Positions 39,803 through 48,158 of a stretch of 63,526 nt of DNA are shown one piece after another. A program made the position numbers and the translations under genes. The DNA comes from Candidatus Saccharibacteria bacterium UBA5148 (GTDB lineage Bacteria; Patescibacteriota; Saccharimonadia; Saccharimonadales; UBA4665): positions 1-63,526 of the forward strand of contig DHXU01000012.1 in NCBI GenBank assembly GCA_002413835.1, read 5' to 3'. The notes beneath the pieces were generated by a model. That model did not search any database. It was given only the letters and a program-made list of their open reading frames with translations, and was not told the origin of the DNA. How positions within the stretch are numbered: position 1 is the first letter of the stretch; every line of letters begins with the position of its first letter.

Positions 39803-40825
39803 TTAGATCGTAGAGCGCTTGAATGGAACGAACTTGATGGCCAGTGCCAGAGTCGTTGCAAAGATAGCCAGGATGACAGGCAGTGTAGTTGATTCGCCAG
39901 TGTCATACAAGGCTGCGGCTGGCGCAACTGCAACCGGTGTAACTGCAGGAGTTACGACAGGTGCTGGAGGAGTAGTTTCTACTGGTGGAGTGACATCGCC
40001 ACCGCCCATACCTGGTGTAGGTGTGCAATCAGTAGCAGTGTTAGGGTAGATGCGTCCGTAGATCAGCTGTGCGCCATGGCCTGCGCCGGTGACTTCAGTA
40101 ATTTCTGGGGCGTAGTACAGGTCAAGCTGGTAGTCAGTACAAGCGTCTGGGACTTTGATTGTCATCTTGTCGGCCAGGTTTGTGCCTTTGTGCATAACAA
40201 CGTGGACGCTGTCGAACAGCTGCTGAGGGATCGAGCTGTCGTTGAAGATGCCGCTATCGTCGTAGTCGCTTGGGAGGATGTAGTTTGTGAGGTAGAGGTT
40301 GATATCGTCACAGAGTGGGGCGCCGGTTGCGGTGCGGACTGTTACGTAGTCGTTGTCAGTAGACCAGTCATATGCCAGGTTGGCACGGATAGAACCGTCA
40401 ACACAGGCTTCTGGTGTTGGTACAGTTTCGTCGTCGCTGGTGTCGCGCATCGATGTGTCGCCACAGGCATTATCGGTTGGCTGGACTAAGATGTCGGCCT
40501 GACCATCTTGTGAAAAGGTGTATGGTGTTGTGTTTGTAGCATCGTATGGAGTAACCAGTTCTGATTCGCCCTGTGATGCGACATATGCGTCCGAAGAGCC
40601 GGCACCTTGCCAGTTAACAGTAGCGTCATTCTCGTTTGGGTTGGTGATAGACCAGCGGGCAATGCCTTCGACTGAGCTAACACAGCTTGATTCAATACTT
40701 GCAGACTGGCTGACAGTATCGTGTGGCATACCATGCGCACTTACCGATGCAACTGGCAGCATGACCACGCTGCAGAGCAGTGTGATACCTGCAATAAATA
40801 ATTTTGGCATAGAATTAGAACACAT
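39803..40825 (-). CDS. secreted surface protein with sortase-like C-terminal signal
   Basis: 340 residues from the ATG preceded by GCGAGGTC. Signal peptide ending near VSAHG; extracellular Asp/Thr-rich body with six or more cysteines (ESSCVSSVEG, DNACGDTS, EACVDGS, APLCDDI, DACTDYQ, TDCTPTPG); a Pro/Val/Thr stalk (VETTPPAPVVTPAVTPVAV); then LYDTGESTTLPV, a hydrophobic helix and the basic tail FKRSTI. LYDTG, helix, positive tail is the layout of an LPxTG-type sorting signal. Likely wall-anchored by the sortase at 31393-31977; that pairing is inference. Confidence 0.75.
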   Translation of the reverse strand: MCSNSMPKLFIAGITLLCSVVMLPVASVSAHGMPHDTVSQSASIESSCVSSVEGIARWSITNPNENDATVNWQGAGSSDAYVASQGESELVTPYDATNTTPYTFSQDGQADILVQPTDNACGDTSMRDTSDDETVPTPEACVDGSIRANLAYDWSTDNDYVTVRTATGAPLCDDINLYLTNYILPSDYDDSGIFNDSSIPQQLFDSVHVVMHKGTNLADKMTIKVPDACTDYQLDLYYAPEITEVTGAGHGAQLIYGRIYPNTATDCTPTPGMGGGDVTPPVETTPPAPVVTPAVTPVAVAPAAALYDTGESTTLPVILAIFATTLALAIKFVPFKRSTI

Positions 40826-40989
40826 AATTACATGACCTCGCATTAATTACAAGCATCATACAACTAAATAGATAAAAAAACAAGTAGATTATACAATAAG
40901 TTTCTTATGCTTACTCTAAGGTGTTAACCATGAGTTTTTCAACAATATGTCTAAAATATTAATATAAAATGTTGGCCTGAATCGTTTGT

Positions 40990-41120
40990 CTGAATCCCGT
41001 AATCCCTTTTCGAAAACCCTAACCGAAGTGGAGCCGGATAGGCGATCTGACGAGACCGCGGGCTCGTCAGTCGTCTTTCCGCGCGTGAACGGGTTTTCGA
41101 AAAGGGATTACGGGATTCAG
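40990..41120. mobile_element. 131-bp element with perfect 30-bp inverted repeats
   Basis: Arms 40990-41019 and 41091-41120 are exact inverted copies over 30 bases (CTGAATCCCGTAATCC... with TTCGAA inside). Within the 71-bp core an 8-bp hairpin CTGACGAG/CTCGTCAG (41047-41054, 41063-41070) is nested. Could be a MITE-like non-autonomous element, a structured RNA, or an unusually long terminator for the flippase gene ending at 41159. No flanking target duplication is seen. Apart from it, 40826-41158 shows nothing. Confidence 0.6.
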
Positions 41121-41158
41121 GCTGAGGAGAATTCAATGAATTGCCCGGCACATATACC

Positions 41159-43213
41159 TTAGAAGCTTGCGTAAATCAGTCGTATAGCCCGATAGTTGAA
41201 CGCCAGTGCAATACGGATGATCGCTTTTTCGAACAGACCGAGCTGACGTATCTCCTGATAGGATTTCAGGTAGAGACTGATGTTACTCATATTGTGAGCC
41301 GTGGCAGGCAGCTGAGTAAGTGTGAAGAAGATGCAGACGAGTACCGGGTCGTAGCGCATGCCTTCGAAGTCGAGCACGCATGACACACGGTTATTATTGA
41401 CCAGAATATTGCCGCCATCGAAGTCAAAGTGGCTGAGACCCTTCGGTACGAACGGCAGGAACGTCGATTTGAGCGCTTTCTTGCTGAAGATTGTTGACTG
41501 CGGACTTCGCTGTTCGGCGTAGACAATACCGGCTGCATGGATCCGGGCCTGCATCAGCGCCATTTCGCGTAGCAGCTGCTCGGAAAAGGCTGACGGGTGC
41601 TCGCCGTCTTCGTGGAGCATAAGAACGCCAAGCCATTTTGAGCCGCCGACAGTCAGCTGTGTGATCGTTTTTCCATCAGTTGCGACGACATACTTTGGTA
41701 CCGGTATGTCCTTGTCGGCCAGGTAACAGGTAAATTCGACTTCTTCACGTATGTCTTCCAGAGAACGTTTGTCGGGATTGTGGACTTTGAGTACGTAGCG
41801 CTTGTCTTCGTGACTGACGATCACTGTGCTGCTGCGGTCACCACCTCCGATGTCATGGCCGATGCTGGCGCCAGTAAGCCCATATAGCTCTGCAAATGTC
41901 TGTAGAACCGGGTAGTCCGGGATACCACCGAGGTTCACACCCGCCAATGCGGCACTGAGTTGCTTACGATGTGAGAGCTGCAATATGAGATGCACGATAG
42001 TTCCGGCAGCGTTACCGCCGACGAGCGCTACCGCGACTCCGTTCACACCATACTGTATCAGCGGCCAGGCCAGGAGGAGGCTGATTGCTGAGATGACAAA
42101 CTGTACAGTCACGATACCACCGGTGCGCTGCTCAATATTCATAATGGTGTTCCCGATTGAATTAGCAGCGATAAAGATTGTACCGATAGCGAAGATCTGG
42201 AACGCCACCGTACTGCCACTCGAATATTGGACACCGAATACCCGCAGGAGATACGGCGCGATCGCAACCGATACAACGATTGCCGGAACCAGGATATAGC
42301 CGAGGATCTTCGTCGTGTGCTTTATGTGGAACAGCTTATTCAATGGGTTGAACGAGCTTTCGGCGAGCAATGACTGGGTAGCAGCCGACGGTATGACATA
42401 TAGCAGGTTTGCCATCATCCAGGCCATGGAAAAATAAGCCGCATTGGCACTGCCGAGCCTTTGGATAATGACAAGCGGTAGAATCTGGCTTGGCAGGCCG
42501 CCGAGGATGACACCGTAATAATTGTTGGATGCGTATTTTCTGATACCGGTTATCAATTTCCAATTTGGTTTGGCCTTGAAGCGATACCCGCATGACCGGC
42601 GCATGAAGAATAAGCTGAGCAGCAAGGAAGCGACGACTGCTAATATGTAAGCCATGAATATGCCCAGTGAACCGAACGGAATCAGGAAAACCGGCAGTAT
42701 TAATTTGACGACGCCAAGGACGGCATAGGCCGCAGTATGGAATTCAGCCCGCCGGTTGGCAATGAATACCGCATCGGTCAGAGAGTTCAGGCTTACCGTT
42801 GTCATCAGAATTATAAAAGCTAGTTTGTGCCAGCTAGATGACAGTATTGATATGTCAGCCCCGAAGTGGCCTCCGATAAGTACATAAATCCCGGCGGCGA
42901 CCACTGTAGCGGCTGCAACAGTCAGGAAGGCGGCATTGACATCGCTCCCCTGATTTTTTGATTTCGGCAGAAACCTGATCAGTCCGGCATTGAGCCCCAG
43001 CAGACTCAGGTTTGATATCAATGTCGTTATCGCAATCAACGCTGACGCGACACCAATCTGTGACGGTGTGTATAAATGAGATACGAATATCCAGAAGCCG
43101 AAGCCCAAAACCGACATGATCGCCGTACTGGACATCAGCAGCGCGGCATTGCGGAACAAACTGTCATTTCGAAACAGATGTATGGGCCGGTCGATAAAAC
43201 CTGGGAATTTCAT
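41159..43213 (-). CDS. polysaccharide flippase fused to APH-type kinase domain
   Basis: 684 residues. N-terminal about 430: twelve or more helices of the Wzx/MurJ (MOP) flippase fold, beginning LLMSSTAIMSVLGFGFWIFVSHLYTPSQIGVAS. C-terminal about 455-684: a phosphotransferase fold with STVIVSHEDKRYVLKVHN (Lys of the N-lobe), catalytic SHFDFDGGNILV (HxDxxxxN) and VLDFEGMRYDP (DFE). The kinase keeps both catalytic Asp positions, so it may be active. Flippases of surface-glycan carriers fused to kinases are rare; Mycobacterium MviN carries a pseudokinase domain. The chosen start follows AGGTGAAG. First gene divergent from the glycosyltransferase run. Confidence 0.85.
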   Translation of the reverse strand: MKFPGFIDRPIHLFRNDSLFRNAALLMSSTAIMSVLGFGFWIFVSHLYTPSQIGVASALIAITTLISNLSLLGLNAGLIRFLPKSKNQGSDVNAAFLTVAAATVVAAGIYVLIGGHFGADISILSSSWHKLAFIILMTTVSLNSLTDAVFIANRRAEFHTAAYAVLGVVKLILPVFLIPFGSLGIFMAYILAVVASLLLSLFFMRRSCGYRFKAKPNWKLITGIRKYASNNYYGVILGGLPSQILPLVIIQRLGSANAAYFSMAWMMANLLYVIPSAATQSLLAESSFNPLNKLFHIKHTTKILGYILVPAIVVSVAIAPYLLRVFGVQYSSGSTVAFQIFAIGTIFIAANSIGNTIMNIEQRTGGIVTVQFVISAISLLLAWPLIQYGVNGVAVALVGGNAAGTIVHLILQLSHRKQLSAALAGVNLGGIPDYPVLQTFAELYGLTGASIGHDIGGGDRSSTVIVSHEDKRYVLKVHNPDKRSLEDIREEVEFTCYLADKDIPVPKYVVATDGKTITQLTVGGSKWLGVLMLHEDGEHPSAFSEQLLREMALMQARIHAAGIVYAEQRSPQSTIFSKKALKSTFLPFVPKGLSHFDFDGGNILVNNNRVSCVLDFEGMRYDPVLVCIFFTLTQLPATAHNMSNISLYLKSYQEIRQLGLFEKAIIRIALAFNYRAIRLIYASF

Positions 43214-43456
43214 ATTTGATGCTTCACCTATATATGAGTCGTGCAGGGAACTGAACACTACAATAAAAGTTAATTCTATACTAAAAACTATGTTAAGTCA
43301 ATATATATAACGCAATAATGACACAAACAATTCTATCTTACGCTGCTTATGTTTTTGTAGTAAGAAATATACTTGCGTAATTTACGTTAAAGTGTTAATA
43401 TAAATCCATATCACTGGTGTGTGGGTCGCCGCGTAAAAAGAGAGGACCCGAAGCAC

Positions 43457-43921
43457 ATGCCATTCCACACACACAAGCTTATTCAGCCAGGTACACAAGT
43501 CGCTATGCGGCGTGTCCTGACAGCTACTGTGCTGGCAATACTAGTAGTACTCGGAGCGCAGTTTCGAGCCCCGATTCAGACCGTCTATAGTCTCGCAAGC
43601 TCGCATCATCCCGAAACGTATACCGAACTGTATTTTGATAATGTTGTGAAATTACCGACCCGGGTTACGGTCGGTAAACTTTATAAATTCGGCTTTCAGG
43701 TTGTGAATCACGAATCCCAGGCTATGACCTACCACTACCAGATTACGATGCAGCACAACCAGACAACGCAAACGCTTGTGTCTGGCGACTTGATCCTACC
43801 AGCTGATGGCGTAGCCACGGTACCTGTTTTATTCAGTGTTGATCAGTTAGATCAACTTACAACAATCACAGTTAGTCTCGTAGCACAACACGAATTAATT
43901 AGTTTTAGGAGCCAGTCATGA
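43457..43921 (+). CDS. membrane-anchored extracellular domain protein, unknown
   Basis: 154 residues. Start at the ATG after AGAGGACCC; a GTG at 43421 is possible. One N-terminal membrane helix (VLTATVLAILVVLGAQF) and an outer immunoglobulin-like beta domain: TELYFDNVVKLPTRVTVGKLYKFGFQVVNHESQ and ITVSLVAQHELISF. The pattern resembles the DUF1616 type of archaeal and bacterial surface proteins. It heads the glycosyltransferase unit (ATGA overlap with the next gene). 43214-43456 is A/T-rich and may hold promoters for both directions, none clear. Confidence 0.65.
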   Translation: MPFHTHKLIQPGTQVAMRRVLTATVLAILVVLGAQFRAPIQTVYSLASSHHPETYTELYFDNVVKLPTRVTVGKLYKFGFQVVNHESQAMTYHYQITMQHNQTTQTLVSGDLILPADGVATVPVLFSVDQLDQLTTITVSLVAQHELISFRSQS

Positions 43922-44754
43922 ATACCAAAAAAATCACGGTAATAATTCCGTGCTACAACGAAGCTGTTGCGATTGCGACAGTTGTCGCGAAATTTCCACG
44001 CGAACGACTGGCGATGTATGGCTATGACCTTGATGTCCTGGTGATTGATAATAATTCGTCTGACAATACGGCGGAGCTGGCAGAGGCTGCCGGCGCACGG
44101 GTCATCGTCGAGCCAAAACAAGGCAAGGGCAACGCTATCAAAACCGGTTTTTATAACATACCGGCCGACACCGACTACGTCGCAATGCTGGACGGTGACG
44201 ACACCTATAAGCCTGAAGAGATATTACGACTGATCGCTCCGATTGATGATGGTTTCGCTCAGGTTATCATCGGCTCACGTATGCATGGCCGGATACGGGC
44301 CGGCTCTATGAAACGACTTAACAAGTTCGGTAACCGTCTGTACTCACGACTGGTCCGCAGCGTCTACAAAGTATCTGTCAGCGACGTGCTGACCGGATAC
44401 TATGCCTGGTCACGAGAGGCAATCGAAGCCCTGCGTCCTCATTTGCGGTCCCAGGGTTTTGCAATCGAAATGGAAATGGTTACGAAGATGGCCCGGCTGG
44501 GCTTTGAAATATTCTCAGTGCCGGTCTCATATGATCCACGGCTCGGCGATTCCAGCTTGAATCCAATTGTTGACGGTGCCAAAATTATGCGGATGTATGT
44601 TCGTAACCTGCGCTGGAAGCCGACTGCACAGGAAATACCACTGGAGACCCAGGAAATTCAGCCGATATCTGCTATTGAGAGCCGTAATTACTTAATACGA
44701 AGGTTGAAGGCGCGTCATCATGGCGACTCCTCTGAAGCTAGCAGTCGTATCTGA
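43918..44754 (+). CDS. family 2 glycosyltransferase (polyprenyl-phosphate sugar type)
   Basis: 278 residues. TVIIPCYNEAVAIATVV, LVIDNNSSDNTAE, KGNAIKTGF, and AMLDGDDTYKPEEI (DxD). The order matches DPM1/UDP-glucose:polyprenyl-phosphate transferases. No membrane helices. Probably makes an activated polyprenyl-phosphate sugar for the GT-C part of the last gene in this run; inference from neighbours. Confidence 0.88.
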   Translation: MNTKKITVIIPCYNEAVAIATVVAKFPRERLAMYGYDLDVLVIDNNSSDNTAELAEAAGARVIVEPKQGKGNAIKTGFYNIPADTDYVAMLDGDDTYKPEEILRLIAPIDDGFAQVIIGSRMHGRIRAGSMKRLNKFGNRLYSRLVRSVYKVSVSDVLTGYYAWSREAIEALRPHLRSQGFAIEMEMVTKMARLGFEIFSVPVSYDPRLGDSSLNPIVDGAKIMRMYVRNLRWKPTAQEIPLETQEIQPISAIESRNYLIRRLKARHHGDSSEASSRI

Positions 44755-45847
44755 TTCCGTACCTCCTTTTTTCAAGGGTGGGAAAGAAACTCGGATTTAT
44801 CATCTGACTCATGAGTTGAGTCGGCTTGGCTGTGACGTGCACATCTATACGATGCACTGGTGGAAGCATGACGGCGATTATGTAGAAGATGGCATTACCT
44901 ACCACGCTATCTCGAAGTTATATCCGTTGTATGCTGGGGAGCGCCGCTCTATAAAAGAGGGTCTGTTGTTCGGTCTGGCATGTTTGAAACTCTGGAAGTA
45001 TGACACTGATATGTATGAAGTCGACCATATGCCGTTCTTCCCACTGTTTAGCGTGAAACTTGTCAGCCTGCTGAAGCGCAAGCCGATGTTCGCCATCTGG
45101 CATGAGGTCTGGGGCAAAGCCTACTGGCGCGAGTACCTCGGTGGTATCGGTGGTACGGTCGCGTATGTTATCGAGCGTGCCAGTGTCCACATGCCGACGC
45201 ATATCGTCGCCGTGTCTGACCATACCGCCCGCCGACTGCGTAGTGAGCTGCATTACAAAGGTCCGCTGTCGACGGTCATCAATGGCATAAATGCAGATGA
45301 TATCCAACCTGTCAAAGCTGCCAGTCGGCGCAGCGACGTCGTATATACCGGCCGGCTGCTGGCACACAAGAATGTTGATCTGCTGATTGAAGCAATATTG
45401 ATCCTCAAGCAGACGCAGCCGAAGATCAGCTGCCTGATAATCGGTGATGGCCCCGAAAAGGCCCGGCTGGAGAAGCTGATCGTTGATCTGGATGTTTCGG
45501 CCAATGTCAGTATGCTGGGATTCGTCGAGTCATCGGCTGACGTTTTCGGGCTGATGAAATCATCACGCGTCTTCGTGTTGCCATCTGTCCGCGAAGGCTT
45601 TGGCATCACGGTACTGGAAGCCTACGCCTGCGGCTTGTCGATAGTGACGGTTGATCACCGTGATAATGCGGCTCAATATGTCGCACCAAAGGATTGCAGT
45701 ATCGTCTGCAGTGCAACCGCCGCTGACATCGCGGTGTCAATTTCGACGCTATTGCAACGCCAGACGGCCAGCGCTGCCGGACATGATGCTTCTATATATG
45801 ACTGGAAAGTTCTGGGACGCCGCCTGAAGGGGATATATTCGTCATGA
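44720..45847 (+). CDS. family 4 glycosyltransferase
   Basis: 375 residues; starts 35 bases inside the preceding gene. GT-B fold: PPFFKGGKETRIYHLTHELSRLGCDVHIYT at the N-terminus, VYTGRLLAHKNVDLLIEAI and VLPSVREGFGITVLEAYACG (E-x7-E nucleotide-sugar motif). Cytoplasmic face of the membrane; adds one sugar to the lipid-linked glycan. Specificity unknown. Confidence 0.9.
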   Translation: MATPLKLAVVSDSVPPFFKGGKETRIYHLTHELSRLGCDVHIYTMHWWKHDGDYVEDGITYHAISKLYPLYAGERRSIKEGLLFGLACLKLWKYDTDMYEVDHMPFFPLFSVKLVSLLKRKPMFAIWHEVWGKAYWREYLGGIGGTVAYVIERASVHMPTHIVAVSDHTARRLRSELHYKGPLSTVINGINADDIQPVKAASRRSDVVYTGRLLAHKNVDLLIEAILILKQTQPKISCLIIGDGPEKARLEKLIVDLDVSANVSMLGFVESSADVFGLMKSSRVFVLPSVREGFGITVLEAYACGLSIVTVDHRDNAAQYVAPKDCSIVCSATAADIAVSISTLLQRQTASAAGHDASIYDWKVLGRRLKGIYSS

Positions 45848-46980
45848 AAGCCTTACTCGTAACACCGTATTACGCTCCGAAAATCGGTGGGCTGGAAAAT
45901 TACGCCCGTCAGCTGGGTATCGCACTCAAGGAACTGCAGCAGTGGGAAATTGTTGTTGTCACTTCGAACCATGCATCCAAGGGTACAGTCATAGATACAG
46001 TCGATGGTATCAAAGTCTACCGTCTGCCAATCTTATTTAAGTTCTCTAATACACCGATTAATCCGTTCTGGCCGTTCTATATCCGGTCGATTTTGAAGCG
46101 CGAAAAGCCGGACGTTATTTTGTCGCATTCACCCGTTCCGACGATGGCAGATGCTGTCGCGCTGGCCGCTGGCCGGACGCCGATCCTGCTGACATATCAT
46201 GCAGCTACTCTCATGAAAGGCGGTTCATTCGTATTCAATATGGTAGCCCGGATATACCGCGCCTATGAACGGCTGACCTTTTCCCGTGCCAAGCGAATTC
46301 TCGCCGTGTCAGAATATGTGAGGCAACAGTTCAGTCCACGGCTGCAACAAAAAACTGTTGTTGTGCCAAATGGAGTCTGGGCGAAAGATATCGTCGAGCG
46401 CACGCAACCGCCATCGGGAGCACATTTCCTGTTCATCGGCTCGTTGGACAAAACCCATTCCTGGAAGGGTTTGGACCAGATCATTGATGCAGTCGCCCTG
46501 TATACACAGCAGTTCGGTAAGGATTGCCGTCTGACAGTCATGGGTGACGGCAATGCCCGTGCCGACTACGAGGCGCAGGCTCAAAGGCTTGGCATTCAGG
46601 ACCAGGTTGTATGTATTGGTGCGCAGTCCGGCGATGCAAAAGACGCAGCCTTGTCAGCATCGACTGCGTTGATCTCATACCCGACAACGGCGAATGACGC
46701 CTTTCCAACTGTCCTGCTCGAGGCCTGGGCCCGGCAGGTTCCGGTCATCGCGTCGGCTATTGGGCCGTTACCTTCGCTCGTAAGTGATGGCCGTGATGGC
46801 TATCTGGTTGCACCGCATGACGCCGCAGCTTTGAAGGACGTCATGCACAGCGTAGCCGCCGCTAACGTGGCTGAGCGGACTGCAGTTGCAGCGGCCGCCT
46901 CGCTCCGGACTGCCCAGAATTATACCTGGGAACGGCACGCTGCTCAGGTCGCCAAGCTGGCTCAGGAAGTAATTGCATGA
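45844..46980 (+). CDS. family 4 glycosyltransferase
   Basis: 378 residues; ATGA overlap with both neighbours. YYAPKIGGLENYARQLGIAL (acceptor side), FIGSLDKTHSWKGLDQIIDAV and SYPTTANDAFPTVLLEAWARQVPVIAS. WKG and E-x7-E are family GT4 features. Second of three consecutive GT4 genes, so the repeat unit has at least three sugars if each acts once. Confidence 0.9.
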   Translation: MKALLVTPYYAPKIGGLENYARQLGIALKELQQWEIVVVTSNHASKGTVIDTVDGIKVYRLPILFKFSNTPINPFWPFYIRSILKREKPDVILSHSPVPTMADAVALAAGRTPILLTYHAATLMKGGSFVFNMVARIYRAYERLTFSRAKRILAVSEYVRQQFSPRLQQKTVVVPNGVWAKDIVERTQPPSGAHFLFIGSLDKTHSWKGLDQIIDAVALYTQQFGKDCRLTVMGDGNARADYEAQAQRLGIQDQVVCIGAQSGDAKDAALSASTALISYPTTANDAFPTVLLEAWARQVPVIASAIGPLPSLVSDGRDGYLVAPHDAAALKDVMHSVAAANVAERTAVAAAASLRTAQNYTWERHAAQVAKLAQEVIA

Positions 46981-48158
46981 AAGCGCTGCTACTCGGCTCC
47001 GCCTCATATAAGAGCAGCCTGACATATTTCCGGCTGGTTGCCGTTGGCCGCCAGCTGATTCGTCATGGTTGGTCCGCGACGATGATAGTGCCGTCAGCCG
47101 ACAAATACAATCACTTTATTCCTGACAAAACGGCCTCGTTAGATCCGATCAAGCTTGTCCAGCCGTGGCAGCTGCTGACCAAGTCGCCCATTATCAATTT
47201 AGTGCCGTATCTCTTTACATCTTTGGTGCAAATCCTTCGTAACCGCTCTGATATCATCTATCTCTACAAGCCGACGCCGATAACCATTCTTGGTCTGTTG
47301 CCGAAGCTATTGTTCCGCACGCCAGTTATTTTGGATCTCGATGATCTTGGCAGTGAAGTCATGCGTTTGCAGGGGCAGTCAAATATCCAGGTCAAACTGG
47401 TGGCGGCCTGCGAGAATCTGGCGCTGCGCTACGCTTCGGCTGTCGTCGTTGCTTCCAGCTATCTGCAGCACATGGTGCAGACGCGCTATCCACATAAGCC
47501 AGTCCACATCATGAGTAATGGTGTCGATCCAGGCGAATTCGCGCTGGCGCCGGCAGCAGCTCCACGCAACCACATATATTATTTTGGTGCCATAAATCGA
47601 CTGGGACTGATTGAAGAATTACTACGGGCGATACCAGCGACTTTGGCTGTTGTGCCCGATACCCGGGTGACAATTATGGGCGGCGGCAGTGCGCTTGATG
47701 AAGCCGTAAATCTCGCCCGCGCGCTACATATCGACCAGGCAATTACTTTTACGGGTTGGATTGATATGGTCGATGCCCAGACACATACCCAATTTGCCGA
47801 CATTGCTATCTGTTGCCAGCCTGACATTCCGACTGTCAGGGCGGCCAGTAATCTGAAAGTCTTCCAATACATGGCGATGGGCAGCGTGCCAGTTGTCAGC
47901 GATGTCGGTGATCTGAAGAGTTATGTCCAGGACGGCAAAGCCGGCGTGGCTGTACCGGCTGGTAATCCAGTCATACTTACTGAAGCCCTGGTAGAGCTTC
48001 TGCAGGATACAAAGCGCCGTAGCACCATTGCCGTTGCCGCCCGCAAGCGGTCTGAGACCACATATTCCTGGGATACTCTGGGCGATGGCCTGGACCAGTT
48101 TGCCACGGATACGTTGCAACGGCGCAGCCGGCGCGTCACGGGAGTTAACCATGGCTAG
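46977..48158 (+). CDS. family 4 glycosyltransferase
   Basis: 393 residues; ATGA overlap at the start. RLVAVGRQLIRHGWSATMIVPSAD at the N-terminus, YYFGAINRLGLIEELLRAIP and NLKVFQYMAMGSVPVVSDVGD. The glutamate expected in the E-x7-E motif is replaced (KVFQYMAMG), a variation seen in some GT4 subfamilies. It overlaps the next gene by eight bases. Confidence 0.86.
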   Translation: MKALLLGSASYKSSLTYFRLVAVGRQLIRHGWSATMIVPSADKYNHFIPDKTASLDPIKLVQPWQLLTKSPIINLVPYLFTSLVQILRNRSDIIYLYKPTPITILGLLPKLLFRTPVILDLDDLGSEVMRLQGQSNIQVKLVAACENLALRYASAVVVASSYLQHMVQTRYPHKPVHIMSNGVDPGEFALAPAAAPRNHIYYFGAINRLGLIEELLRAIPATLAVVPDTRVTIMGGGSALDEAVNLARALHIDQAITFTGWIDMVDAQTHTQFADIAICCQPDIPTVRAASNLKVFQYMAMGSVPVVSDVGDLKSYVQDGKAGVAVPAGNPVILTEALVELLQDTKRRSTIAVAARKRSETTYSWDTLGDGLDQFATDTLQRRSRRVTGVNHG

